From: Bacteroidales bacterium
GTDB lineage: Bacteria; Bacteroidota; Bacteroidia; Bacteroidales; Muribaculaceae
Direction: 5' to 3'
DNA: 64,000 nt
Assembly (NCBI GenBank): GCA_020860515.1
Contig: JAJBUG010000091.1
Coordinates: 1-64,000 of the forward strand
The notes under the pieces are model-generated. The model saw only the letters and a program-made list of their open reading frames with translations, made no database searches and was not told where the DNA came from. A program made the translations under genes and the position numbers. Of the stretch, positions 1 through 9,162 are shown one piece after another. Numbering within the stretch: position 1 is the first letter of the stretch; the number at the start of each line of letters is the position of its first letter.

Positions 1-74
1 TAATATAGAATGCTCCTACGGAGTTCCTTGATAAAAGTTAATTATGACACATCCCTATTTTTTAGTGTAGGGAA

Positions 75-1982
75 TTAGTTCTTTTTGCCCCAGTAGGTGG
101 TGTGGCCGTCGGTGGAGTAGCCGGCATAGACGATAGTGGCGGGACGCCCCGAGGCTTCCCAATCACATTCTCGCTGCAGATAAAGGTTGATGCCTCCGAT
201 GGTGAGGATTTGCTGGGCTGCATCGAAGTTCCAAGTCTTGCCTTCCCAGATACCAGCGGTCACAGTGTGATCATCGGCAAGGACGAGAGATGCCGATTCG
301 CGCTGCACACCATATTCGTATTGGATGTCGATATTTTCCCAGTTGCCTGCAACTTCCGATTCGTCAATGGCAATCTTAGGCACTGCGCCATAGCGCTCAG
401 GCATCACCACTGGCCAGCCATCAGTAGTCCAGCGAATGCTGCGGATCTGACCCAGCATGATGGCATTGGCATAATCATTGCCATAAGCTCCCTCGGGCAG
501 GCGACCCTGCGACGAGAAGTACCAATTGTCGTTGTCATCGCTGAACACTGCGCAGTGGCTGATGCCGACCCAACCGTAATCGCCTTGGAATTTGTAAGGA
601 TGGGTCACGATAGGATAAGCCTCACCGCCATTATTGGTGACATCCGTGCCATCCATGCCTACATACGGACCAGTAATCGAGGTGCTGCGCACCACGCGAG
701 TATTGTAAGGCACCGCTAAGCCATCGTAAGCCATAAACAGATAATAGTAACCATTACGGTAAACTACCTCGGGACCCTCGCTGGCCTGCCAGCGGCTGCC
801 AAGATAACGCGATTGGATAAACTGCCCGTAGCTGGAAATAGCATCAGCGCTGGTGCCCCAAGGCATGCTAAGCGGATTGAGGCTCTTGCCAGTGTCGGGG
901 TCGATTTGCAATCCAGCAAAGCCATAATGCCAACTGCCATAGATCAGCCAATGCTCACCCTCGGGGGTGATAATATAAGTGGGGTCGATAGCATTGTAGC
1001 GGAAGTAGGCTCCTTCCCACAGGTCTCCATACCAATTGGTGCCTTGATCTGATGCCGAACAAACCACAAAGCCCTTATCCTCCCAACTGTCATTGTCGGC
1101 GGGGTTAGTGGTTTCCATCAAGCCGATGAAAGCACGTTCGCCCCAATTGCTGGTTGATGTGATCAAGTCAGTAACAACTATTGCATAGTACATGCGATAA
1201 AGCCCATTGCCGCAATTGCGCACTACCGGTGCCCAATATCCATAGTCAGGATTCTGAATAGGTGCAAGCCCCACCGCAGCACGGTATTCATTCAGCTTTT
1301 CCTTAACCCAAGATGGACAAGCTGCCATAGTGCCCCCAAGATATTCCCAATTTACCAAGTCTTGCGAGCGGCGCCCGTGGAAGTGGCCATGGCCATCGTG
1401 GGCATTGCCATAGCTGGCATCTGTCTGGTACATATAATAATATCCGTCGTCGGCGAGCATCACAGATGGGTCATGCACATTTGCGAGATTCCATTTGTCG
1501 CGGTCGGCCCAGCCTGACACATCCACATAATGGTCGGGGTTGGTTGGACCAACATACGAAGTGATTTCCACTGGCACCTCATAAGTGCCCTCAAGCGTGG
1601 TAACAGTAGCCACAGGGGAATAATAAATCTTATCGGCCAACAGCACATAAGCCCTCACATAGTAGGTGGTTTCTACCGAAAGATTTTTCAACGTACCACT
1701 TACGGTACCGGTCTTATCTTCAGCATAGCATTTAATATCGTCAATAGTTGGCTTCTCGTGCCTTGCGCAGCAGAAACCAGTGGAAAGCACATCCACATTC
1801 TCTGCCCCAACTTCTGCGGTAGCCAAAATCTGCGACCCCGATAGAGCTGTGAGGTCAGGGGTACCCACTGAAACATAGGGTGTAACACCTTCCTCAATAT
1901 AAACGTTGTCGTCATCATCGTCGCATGCCCATAATCCAATTGCCAAAGGCACGCACATCAATATTTTCCAATACCTGTTCAT
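75..1982 (-). CDS. GH43 endo-arabinanase-like lipoprotein
   Basis: This is a predicted surface or periplasmic lipoprotein that cleaves alpha-1,5-linked L-arabinan. The 635-residue protein starts with a hydrophobic signal ending in a lipobox (GLWAC) followed by an Asp run, the kind of acidic stretch seen in surface-exported Bacteroidetes lipoproteins. An FN3-like domain fills about residues 35-130. The five-bladed GH43 propeller follows, with the expected catalytic carboxylates visible in NVHDPSV (about 170), NAIDPTY (about 331) and SEGPEVVY (about 401). A C-terminal beta domain (about 545-635) ends in TYWGKK, like the second GH43 at 41.9 kb. It is the last gene of the minus-strand PUL and is separated from susD1 by a strong terminator hairpin, so it may be expressed at a lower level than susCD. 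The family is clear; endo versus exo action is inferred from similarity to arabinanases. Confidence 0.9.
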   Translation of the reverse strand: MNRYWKILMCVPLAIGLWACDDDDDNVYIEEGVTPYVSVGTPDLTALSGSQILATAEVGAENVDVLSTGFCCARHEKPTIDDIKCYAEDKTGTVSGTLKNLSVETTYYVRAYVLLADKIYYSPVATVTTLEGTYEVPVEITSYVGPTNPDHYVDVSGWADRDKWNLANVHDPSVMLADDGYYYMYQTDASYGNAHDGHGHFHGRRSQDLVNWEYLGGTMAACPSWVKEKLNEYRAAVGLAPIQNPDYGYWAPVVRNCGNGLYRMYYAIVVTDLITSTSNWGERAFIGLMETTNPADNDSWEDKGFVVCSASDQGTNWYGDLWEGAYFRYNAIDPTYIITPEGEHWLIYGSWHYGFAGLQIDPDTGKSLNPLSMPWGTSADAISSYGQFIQSRYLGSRWQASEGPEVVYRNGYYYLFMAYDGLAVPYNTRVVRSTSITGPYVGMDGTDVTNNGGEAYPIVTHPYKFQGDYGWVGISHCAVFSDDNDNWYFSSQGRLPEGAYGNDYANAIMLGQIRSIRWTTDGWPVVMPERYGAVPKIAIDESEVAGNWENIDIQYEYGVQRESASLVLADDHTVTAGIWEGKTWNFDAAQQILTIGGINLYLQRECDWEASGRPATIVYAGYSTDGHTTYWGKKN

Positions 1983-2073
1983 AATTATTCTTGCGTTTTA
2001 CGTTTTACGTGTTACGTTTTCGGAAAAGCGGGAAAGCGGATAAACGAACGAAATAGCTAACGCACTTCCCACT

Positions 2074-2122
2074 CGTATTTCGTATTTCGTATTTCGTATT
2101 TCGTATTTCGTATTTCGTATTT
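2074..2122. repeat. Seven tandem copies of CGTATTT
   Basis: Seven consecutive perfect copies of the 7-mer CGTATTT lie between the susD1 terminator and the GH43 start. The neighbouring stretch 1991-2030 also consists of similar words (GTTTTACG and variants). The unit is far too short and lacks spacers, so this is a simple tandem repeat and not a CRISPR array. It is a likely site of length variation by slippage. Confidence 0.9.
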
Positions 2123-2128
2123 AAAAAA

Positions 2129-2156
2129 GGCTCTTGGAGCCATAGCTCCAAGAGCC
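2129..2156 (-). terminator. Intrinsic terminator after susD1
   Basis: A perfect 12-bp stem (GGCTCTTGGAGC with its complement) with a 4-nt loop is followed on the minus strand by six T residues. It lies 15 bp past the susD1 stop, inside what otherwise looks like one transcription unit. It could end most transcripts and let a fraction read through to the GH43 gene. Confidence 0.88.
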
Positions 2157-2171
2157 CATCACTACCTAATA

Positions 2172-3968
2172 TTACCAACCTGGAGTTTGGCTCCAGCCAG
2201 TCTTTACTATTTCATCATACATGATGGGGAAGAAGTAATTCTTTGGAGCAGTGAATGCCACCTTTGGGTCAACGCGGCTTGCGCCGTACACGAACGGATT
2301 AGCTGCATCCACACCCTCGCGGATATCTACGCCATAGAGGTTATAAACTTGCTGATAGCGCGGTTTCGATGTCTCGGCGCTTGCACTGCCGTTAGCTTCA
2401 TGAAGCTTCCAACGACGCATATCAAAATATCGATGGTCCTCGAAGCAGAGTTCGATGCGGCGCTCGTTGCGAATTCTCTCGCGAAGTTCGCTTTGGCTAA
2501 GGCTACTGCTCAAGCCTGGCATTCCGGCGCGTGCCCGCACTTGATTCACATAAGTCAAGGCTTGGCTGCTGTTGCCACTCTCATTAAGAGCCTCTGCGGC
2601 ATTGAGCAGAATCTCGGCATAACGGAAGATGGGGCACGCATGCTTCTGGCTGCTGATAGTACCGTCCCAACGAATGTTGTAAACATACTTCTTGCAGTAG
2701 TATCCAGTGGCTGTGCCACCATTGCCGCGTGCGTAGTCAGAACCCACGCGAGAGTCGTCATTGTTCATATCGAGCTGACGAGCCTCATCACCATCGCCCC
2801 AGGTCATGCCATGATAGAAAATGGTCTGAGCCAAGCGAGGATCACGGTTAGCGTAAGGATTCTGAGCATTGTATGTGGCATCCTGATCGATTGGCTTGCC
2901 ATTGATAGTTTCATAGGCATCAACCAAATTCTGAGTAGGATTGCAATAGCCAGTGGCACTGATCGAGCCAGTGAATCCGCAAGGAGCATTGAAATACTCA
3001 AGCTGCAAGGTTGACCATACCGAGCGGCTCAGAATGAACTCGTTGTTGTAAACTGGGTCGGTTGCGAAGCACTCGTAGTAGTTGCCAAGTTCGCCATAGG
3101 GATCGGTACTCGAACTCTTTACAGTGTACAGCACGTAAGGGTTGCTGTTAGAGCTGTTCTTCGAGATGAAGTCGGTTGCGGCTGTAGCGGCAGCACTCCA
3201 GCGGCTGTTATCGCTTTTGCTATTATATAAGGCAGAAGCCAAATACAGGGTGGCACGACTCTTTAGTGCATATACGGCAGCGCCATTTACGCGGCCCCAA
3301 TTCTCAGCCTCATTGGTGTAGCGGAATGGGAGGTCGTCCTTAATCGCATCACACTCGCTAATCACCCACTGCAACGCTTCTTCCTTGTCGCTGCGATCAG
3401 GCCAGCCAGTGCTGGGCTCAAGAATCAGAGGCACGCCATTCTCATCGTCGCCGATGATTGGAATGTCGCCAAACCAGCAAATCATGTCAAAATGCAGGAT
3501 AGCACGAATTGCGCGCACCTCAGCCATCCAGCGGTCGTAGAGGCGGTTGTCATCGCCACTCTTCTCGGCGTTGCCAATCACATCGGCTCGCGCGTTCTTC
3601 AAGAATTGGTTGCAATGACGGATACCAGTCACGCGATTCTCATAGTAATGGTCGGCAAACCAGTGGTTGGTGGCATCATAGCTATCAGCATTGATTGCGT
3701 GATAACGCGCTACGCCCCAAAAGTCCACGGCATTGTCGGTCATGCAGTCATTGCTTAGGCGATATTGAGTATCATTGTAACCTTCGAAAGCATCGGGCAG
3801 ATATTCGTAAGCCTTAGCCTGATGTCCGCGGCTCATGTCGTAGTCGGCGAATACGTTGTCGGCTTGCAGCGTAAGGTCCACCTCCTTGTCAAGGTAGTCG
3901 CTGCAGGAGCTGGCCACCATTGTGGCCGCTCCGGCTGCTGCATACAGGAATATTCTTTTAATAATCAT
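2172..3968 (-). CDS. SusD-like glycan-binding lipoprotein (susD1)
   Basis: This is an outer-membrane SusD-family lipoprotein that forms the lid on its partner SusC1 and binds oligosaccharide before import. The 598-residue protein has a signal peptide ending in the lipobox ASSC and the usual SDYLDK start of mature SusD proteins. A TPR-type helical segment carries AEVRAIRAILHFDM (about 150-165), and the conserved C-terminal block includes RYAEILLNAAEALN and NERRIELCFEDHRYFDMRRW. The partner susC1 lies upstream, with a 136-bp gap that is unusually large for such a pair and holds an inverted repeat. The substrate is inferred to be arabinan or arabino-oligosaccharide from the neighbouring GH43 genes. 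Confidence 0.93.
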   Translation of the reverse strand: MIIKRIFLYAAAGAATMVASSCSDYLDKEVDLTLQADNVFADYDMSRGHQAKAYEYLPDAFEGYNDTQYRLSNDCMTDNAVDFWGVARYHAINADSYDATNHWFADHYYENRVTGIRHCNQFLKNARADVIGNAEKSGDDNRLYDRWMAEVRAIRAILHFDMICWFGDIPIIGDDENGVPLILEPSTGWPDRSDKEEALQWVISECDAIKDDLPFRYTNEAENWGRVNGAAVYALKSRATLYLASALYNSKSDNSRWSAAATAATDFISKNSSNSNPYVLYTVKSSSTDPYGELGNYYECFATDPVYNNEFILSRSVWSTLQLEYFNAPCGFTGSISATGYCNPTQNLVDAYETINGKPIDQDATYNAQNPYANRDPRLAQTIFYHGMTWGDGDEARQLDMNNDDSRVGSDYARGNGGTATGYYCKKYVYNIRWDGTISSQKHACPIFRYAEILLNAAEALNESGNSSQALTYVNQVRARAGMPGLSSSLSQSELRERIRNERRIELCFEDHRYFDMRRWKLHEANGSASAETSKPRYQQVYNLYGVDIREGVDAANPFVYGASRVDPKVAFTAPKNYFFPIMYDEIVKTGWSQTPGW

Positions 3969-3988
3969 AAGAATGTCATTTGGTTTTT

Positions 3989-4100
3989 CGTTTTCCGTTT
4001 TCCGTTTTAAGAAATAGTTTCATTCCTTTAAATTTTTGAAAATTCTAAAGTTCGATAACAAAATCTATTTCTTAAAACTCAAAACGTAAAACTTAAAACG
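3989..4100. repeat. Imperfect inverted repeat made of CGTTTT words
   Basis: The left arm runs through repeated CGTTTTC words and ends in TTTTAAGAAATAG (4005-4017). The right arm begins with the exact complement CTATTTCTTAAAA (4065-4077) and continues in AAAACG-type words. The 13-bp core is perfect and the outer parts pair imperfectly. It fills the gap between susC1 and susD1, where a transcript would form a long hairpin. Confidence 0.75.
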
Positions 4101-4104
4101 ATTT

Positions 4105-7100
4105 TTAGAATGAGAGGTTGATACCGAAGTTGAAGATTCGGGTCTTGGGATACCACCAGCAGTACGACATAGGTTTCTCGGGGTCAAATCCCTTGGGGAG
4201 GTGACTCCAGGTGCATACGTTGTAGGCGCTGAAATAGAAACGCAGACGGCTGATGTAAGCCTTGGCGGTCAGCTTCTGAGGCAAAGTATAGCCAAATTCA
4301 ATATTGCGAAGCGACAGATAATCACCATTTACAAGCCAAATATCATTGTTGTAGCTTGATGTGGTACTGCCACGAGCTGAATCCTCAGCGTTGAAGCTTG
4401 AGCTCAGGCGGGGATACTTAGCATTGATGTTGCGCGGATCGTTAGGATCGTCGGTGTAGTAACCCCAAGCGTTGACAACCTCATGGGTAGAGTTGTTAGA
4501 GCCCCACTCAGAATATGTCAATGAAGGTGACAGGAATACTGTGCGGTTGAGATAGGCAGTAGCAACCACGCGCAGGTCGAAGCCGGCATAGTTCACATTC
4601 ACTGCCACTGATGGTGTCCAGTCAGGCAGCAAAGTGTATCCCATAGGCACCATATCCTTAGAGTCAATCACACGGTCGCCGTTGACATCCTTGAACACAG
4701 CTGTACCAAGTTTTTGACCGCCGTTGGAGAAACTGTTGTAAGGGTATTTTTCGGGATGGTCAATAGCATCTTGTTGCGAAGTGGAAATAAGGTCGGGATC
4801 CGATGCCCACTTCACAAACTGATACATGTTCCAACCGCCAATCACATCGGCATTGCCGCTCTCATAGATGGTGGCCACCTCAGAATAGTCGCGGATGCGG
4901 TCGCCAGTCTTAGCCTGCCAAGGCACTTGAGGAGTGGTTTCGTCCATTTCAGTAATCTTATTGATATTGTAGCTGAGCATACCCTCTACTGAGTATTCCA
5001 CCTTGCCAATCTTGTTGGCATGGCCAAGCACCAGCTCAAAACCCTTGCTCTCTACCTTGCCGTAGCTGTCCTTAGCGAAAGTGATACCGAGCACTGAGGG
5101 GATGGTAGAGCGGTCAATCAAGATATCGCTGCGCCATTCCTTCCAGAAATCTACGTTACCATACAAGCGCTTGCCCCAGAAATCCCAGTCGAGACCGAGG
5201 TTAACCATTTTTGAAACCTCCCAGCGACTGTTGCTCGATCCAGCCACACTTTCTGCATAGCCAGTAACCCAAGTAGCATTCTGGCCAAACGAGTAGCCAT
5301 TGCTGGCAGCATAAGTAGATTGGTAAGGATAACGGCTTGCGCCAGTATCATTCATACCTGTCTTGCCATAGCTGATGCGAAGCTTGAGCAGGTCAACTGC
5401 AGTGTCGCGCAAGAATTTCTCCTCGCTTGCAACCCAACCAGCGCCCACGCCCCAGAATGTGCCCCAGCGATTATCGGGATCGAAGTTATCCGAACCCATG
5501 CGCGAGATGCTGCCATTCAGGATATAGCGGTTGTCGAATATATAAGTGGCCACGCCATTGTAGCTCAGATAGCGATTCGATGACAGATGATACCAGTTGG
5601 CTGAGTGGGGACCACGATTGAGACGCTTCATGTAGCTGCGCACAAAAGCACGAGCATCGATGTGGTGCTTGCCAAAGTTGCGGTCGTAACTGAATCCGCC
5701 ACGCAGGTTGAGAGTCCATGAGTTGTCACGCTCATTAGCCGTTGGGTTGGTAAGTTCGCTATAGCGATTGGTCTGTGTGTAAGTAAACTGATCAACGCTT
5801 GTTACATCGGTATTGGTATAGTCGTAGCTGTACGAGTTGATGGAGTTGGTCTGAGTCGATTGGAAGCCATCGTAGGCATCGAATGAAACCACTGCTTCTA
5901 CACCAAGGCCTTTGGTAATAGGACTGAGGTCGCCCTCGATATTGAGGGTTGAATACAGCTGACGGCGACGGTTCTTCTCCTGGCCCGACGAGCCGAGCAG
6001 GTAGATTGGGTTGCTGGCATTGCCGTCAACATACAGTTCGCCATTGGGGCAATACACAGGGCGCATTGGGTCAGCCTCAACAGCACCGAAGGTCGTAAGG
6101 TTGAATACACCCGTGGTGGGCTGCAGAATATTGTCGATACGGCCACCGAGGTCAAGACCTACCTTGAGATATTCGTTGACAGTGATATCGAGGTTGGAGC
6201 GAAGGTTCCAACGATTGAGCACATGCTGAGTGTTGAAGTTATCGTTGTAATTGGTACCCTCGGTATTCCACATGCCTTCCTGACGGAGATATGAGAACGA
6301 CACATAGTAGCGAGCGCGGCTGCTACCACCCGAAATCTGCAGGTTGGTCTTATACACGGGAGCAGTCTCACGATAGAGCTGATCAAACCAGTTGGTGTTG
6401 AAATAGCGGTACTGATCCATGCCCTCAAGGGTCTCTCCATTGCATACGCGGCGGTATTTCTCAAGCTGCTCGGCTGTGTAGAGCGGGTCTTGGCCATCGA
6501 GATAGCGCACTTGGTTCACTGTAAGAGCGTGGTTGTACGAGTTCTGATTCTCAACCTTGCCAGTAAGGGTCTGGAAACCGATTTCCTGAGTGAAATCGAT
6601 ATGGGCTCGACCAGCTTCGCCACGCTTAGTGGTCACCAGTACCACACCGTTGGCACCACGCATACCATAGATAGCAGTAGCCGAAGCATCCTTGAGGATG
6701 GTTACATCTTCGATTGGAAATGCATCGAGGAACGAAATGTCACGCTCCTGGCCATCAACGATGATGATAGGATTGCGAGCACTCGAGTTCATGGTGCGCA
6801 CACCACGGATATACAGCTTGGTCTCTGACCAACCGGGCTCAGATGCCACCTCATAAGTCTGCACGCCATTCACAGTAGAGTTGAACGCATTCTGAAGCAC
6901 AGTCACGGGATAGCGCTGCAGCTCTTGGCCAGTAACCATTGATGTGGCCTCGGTCATGAATTTACCCTTCTTCTTGCCAAAAGGCACATTGCGCAGATGC
7001 TCGTAGAGGTCGTCGTCGGGCTGCAGGATAATTACCATGGGCTTATTGATATCCTCTACCTTGTCAATTTGGTTCTTGTAACCAACGCATGAAGCATTCA

Positions 7101-7341
7101 CCTCATCATCCACGGTGACGTCGGGAATTGTGAAGTTGCCATCAGCATCGGTGTATATAAGGCGGCTCTGTTCGGCAAGGTTCACCAATGCCCCAGCAAT
7201 CGGATTGCCTTGGGGGTCGGTGACGCGGCCCTTGAGCTCGCGGCCGCCAGGAGCAGCAGCCATTGTGACGGCAGCTCCCATGATAAGGGCCGTCATCAGG
7301 CTGCGACTATGGCTATTGATATATGTTGCTATATTTTTCAT
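4105..7341 (-). CDS. SusC-like TonB-dependent transporter (susC1)
   Basis: This is an outer-membrane TonB-dependent importer of the SusC family, predicted to take up arabino-oligosaccharides with SusD1. The 1078-residue protein has a signal peptide, a carboxypeptidase-regulatory-like domain (about 36-112, GRVTDPQGNPIAGA), a plug domain with YIRGVRTM, IIIVDGQERDISFLD and ILKDASATAIYGMRGANG, and a 22-strand barrel ending in FGINLSF. The usual TonB-box region VVVGYGxQKK is replaced by LRNVPFGKKK at about 116-125, unlike SusC2 and SusC3 in this window. It follows susD2 by 19 bp, so the two susCD pairs are probably co-transcribed. Family certain; substrate inferred from context. Confidence 0.93.
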   Translation of the reverse strand: MKNIATYINSHSRSLMTALIMGAAVTMAAAPGGRELKGRVTDPQGNPIAGALVNLAEQSRLIYTDADGNFTIPDVTVDDEVNASCVGYKNQIDKVEDINKPMVIILQPDDDLYEHLRNVPFGKKKGKFMTEATSMVTGQELQRYPVTVLQNAFNSTVNGVQTYEVASEPGWSETKLYIRGVRTMNSSARNPIIIVDGQERDISFLDAFPIEDVTILKDASATAIYGMRGANGVVLVTTKRGEAGRAHIDFTQEIGFQTLTGKVENQNSYNHALTVNQVRYLDGQDPLYTAEQLEKYRRVCNGETLEGMDQYRYFNTNWFDQLYRETAPVYKTNLQISGGSSRARYYVSFSYLRQEGMWNTEGTNYNDNFNTQHVLNRWNLRSNLDITVNEYLKVGLDLGGRIDNILQPTTGVFNLTTFGAVEADPMRPVYCPNGELYVDGNASNPIYLLGSSGQEKNRRRQLYSTLNIEGDLSPITKGLGVEAVVSFDAYDGFQSTQTNSINSYSYDYTNTDVTSVDQFTYTQTNRYSELTNPTANERDNSWTLNLRGGFSYDRNFGKHHIDARAFVRSYMKRLNRGPHSANWYHLSSNRYLSYNGVATYIFDNRYILNGSISRMGSDNFDPDNRWGTFWGVGAGWVASEEKFLRDTAVDLLKLRISYGKTGMNDTGASRYPYQSTYAASNGYSFGQNATWVTGYAESVAGSSNSRWEVSKMVNLGLDWDFWGKRLYGNVDFWKEWRSDILIDRSTIPSVLGITFAKDSYGKVESKGFELVLGHANKIGKVEYSVEGMLSYNINKITEMDETTPQVPWQAKTGDRIRDYSEVATIYESGNADVIGGWNMYQFVKWASDPDLISTSQQDAIDHPEKYPYNSFSNGGQKLGTAVFKDVNGDRVIDSKDMVPMGYTLLPDWTPSVAVNVNYAGFDLRVVATAYLNRTVFLSPSLTYSEWGSNNSTHEVVNAWGYYTDDPNDPRNINAKYPRLSSSFNAEDSARGSTTSSYNNDIWLVNGDYLSLRNIEFGYTLPQKLTAKAYISRLRFYFSAYNVCTWSHLPKGFDPEKPMSYCWWYPKTRIFNFGINLSF

Positions 7342-7360
7342 TGTATCTTGCTTTTAGGTA

Positions 7361-9157
7361 TTAGTTCCACCCAGGATTATTGGCAATGCCAGTCTTCCAC
7401 ACTTCCGTTTCAGGAACAGGGTAGAGATACATCTTCTCTTCGAAAACACGCTGCTGAGCCACCTTACGTGCCACAGTGCCATCGCTGTACACTTCAACGC
7501 CGTAGATTGGGCGGCTAAGGGCCTCTACAGCCACATTCCAGCGGCGAACGTCCCAGGCACGGTGCTCCTCGTAGGCAAACTCCACAGTGCGCTCCTTGTG
7601 GATAAAGTTGCGCATTGCGCTTTGGCTGGTCAAATCGGCGCGGTCAGCGCAGTTGCCTGTGATGCCAGCACGATGACGCACTTGGTCGAGCAGATCGCAC
7701 ACCTCTTGATGATGTCCGCCCACCTCATTGAGAGCCTCAGCATAATTGAGCAGAATCTCAGCATAGCGCTGAATGGTCCACAAGCGATAAGCCGAGCCAC
7801 CATGGTTTGAGCTGAGGATTGTCTCAGGGATATACTTCTTCATGTAGTAGCCCGTGGGAGTAGAATTGGCATTGCCTGTGGGGTTGTCGGCTTGGCCGGC
7901 AATCACGTTGATGCGGTTGTCTTCGCGTGTCGAGCCCCATTCCACACCTTGATACAGCACGGTGCCGTCGAGGCGACTGTCGCGGTTAGCCCACATGCTG
8001 GCACTGCCCTCAACATAGCCACTGGCTGGGTTGATGGTAGGATTGCCATTAGCATCGTAAACTGGGGCGCCTGTTGCATCATAGCTTGCGAATGGACTGC
8101 TGCCGTCGATCATGTCGTACATATCCACCAGATTCTGGCTGGGACAGTTGCCACCGCTACCGCCCTCGCCTACTGGGGTGTCCATTGAGATTCCTGACCA
8201 ATAGATCACGGGGTCGTTGCGGAAGAAGATAGTCTCTTGATTGGCATTGCCGTGAGGAACGCGCAACAGAGCATAATAGTAGTTATGGGCAGCATCGGTG
8301 CCAGCCTCATGGCTGTTGTCAACATAGAGTGTAAACTTATCGCCATAGGCATCAATGAAGCGCTTGGCTGCATCGGCTGCATCCTGCCAGGTGATTCCGC
8401 TCTCTGCCGAGAAACGAGGCGAAGCCATGTAGAGCTTAATGCGCGAGAGCAGACCCAAGGCTACTGGCTGCCCCAGACGACCTACGTAGTTGTTGTTGAG
8501 GTAAGCGTCATCATAGCTGAGCAGGTCGGGATAAGCGGCCTCAAGCTCGCTAATGATGAAATCCACATACTCCTTGGTTGTAGGGCGTGCCGTGTAAGGA
8601 GTGATCATATCCTCCTCAGGGTCGAGCACATCTTCGATGATTGGAATTGCGCCAAAGCGCAGGAACATTTCCCAATAGAAGTAAGCGCGGAATGTGCGAG
8701 CCTCAGCGCGAGTGATGGAGCGCAACGTCTCATTCTCCTCATTGGTCTTGGTGATGTCGTAAGGCACTGAATCCATCTTGGCCAGCACCCAATTGCACTT
8801 GCGGATGCCACGATATCGGCTCTCCCAAGTATCCTCGAGCTCACGATAACCACCGCTGGCATAGTAGTTGCCTATGTTGAACGAAGTGCGTGCGCCTCCG
8901 GTGGAGAATGATGTCTCGGCCAAGTCAGTGGCAGCATCTTGCCAGCTATTGTTCATGCAGGCTGCACCGTGGCGCAGGAAGTTGTATGTGTCAGTATGGA
9001 AGTACCAGAACATGTTCCAGTCGGCAAGGGTCTTGTCCTCGGTAAGGTCAGCCGAGGGCTGCTTGTCGAGGAAGTCGCTGCACGAGCTCATGGCCATTGC
9101 AGCAGCTCCAATGACTGCCAATGTGAAATATTTGCTTGTTTTTTTCATAATTCCCAT
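7361..9157 (-). CDS. SusD-like glycan-binding lipoprotein (susD2)
   Basis: This SusD-family lipoprotein is the predicted surface partner of SusC2. It has a signal peptide with lipobox MSSC and the mature start SDFLDKQPSADLT. Conserved blocks include RAEARTFRAYFYWEMFLRFG in the N-terminal helical region and RYAEILLNYAEALNEVGG with ERTVEFAYEEHRAWDVRRW near the C terminus. It begins 5 bp after susC2. Two in-frame starts are possible, at 9157 (MGIMKK) and 9148 (MKKTSK); the second gives the more usual signal peptide. Confidence 0.93.
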   Translation of the reverse strand: MGIMKKTSKYFTLAVIGAAAMAMSSCSDFLDKQPSADLTEDKTLADWNMFWYFHTDTYNFLRHGAACMNNSWQDAATDLAETSFSTGGARTSFNIGNYYASGGYRELEDTWESRYRGIRKCNWVLAKMDSVPYDITKTNEENETLRSITRAEARTFRAYFYWEMFLRFGAIPIIEDVLDPEEDMITPYTARPTTKEYVDFIISELEAAYPDLLSYDDAYLNNNYVGRLGQPVALGLLSRIKLYMASPRFSAESGITWQDAADAAKRFIDAYGDKFTLYVDNSHEAGTDAAHNYYYALLRVPHGNANQETIFFRNDPVIYWSGISMDTPVGEGGSGGNCPSQNLVDMYDMIDGSSPFASYDATGAPVYDANGNPTINPASGYVEGSASMWANRDSRLDGTVLYQGVEWGSTREDNRINVIAGQADNPTGNANSTPTGYYMKKYIPETILSSNHGGSAYRLWTIQRYAEILLNYAEALNEVGGHHQEVCDLLDQVRHRAGITGNCADRADLTSQSAMRNFIHKERTVEFAYEEHRAWDVRRWNVAVEALSRPIYGVEVYSDGTVARKVAQQRVFEEKMYLYPVPETEVWKTGIANNPGWN

Positions 9158-9162
9158 GGTGG

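Noticed and set aside
53..72. CCCTA...TAGGG hairpin after the GH43 gene as a terminator
   Set aside because: The stem is only 5 bp and no T tract follows on the minus strand.
2074..2122. Repeat array considered as a CRISPR
   Set aside because: The unit is 7 bp with no spacers and there are no cas genes.
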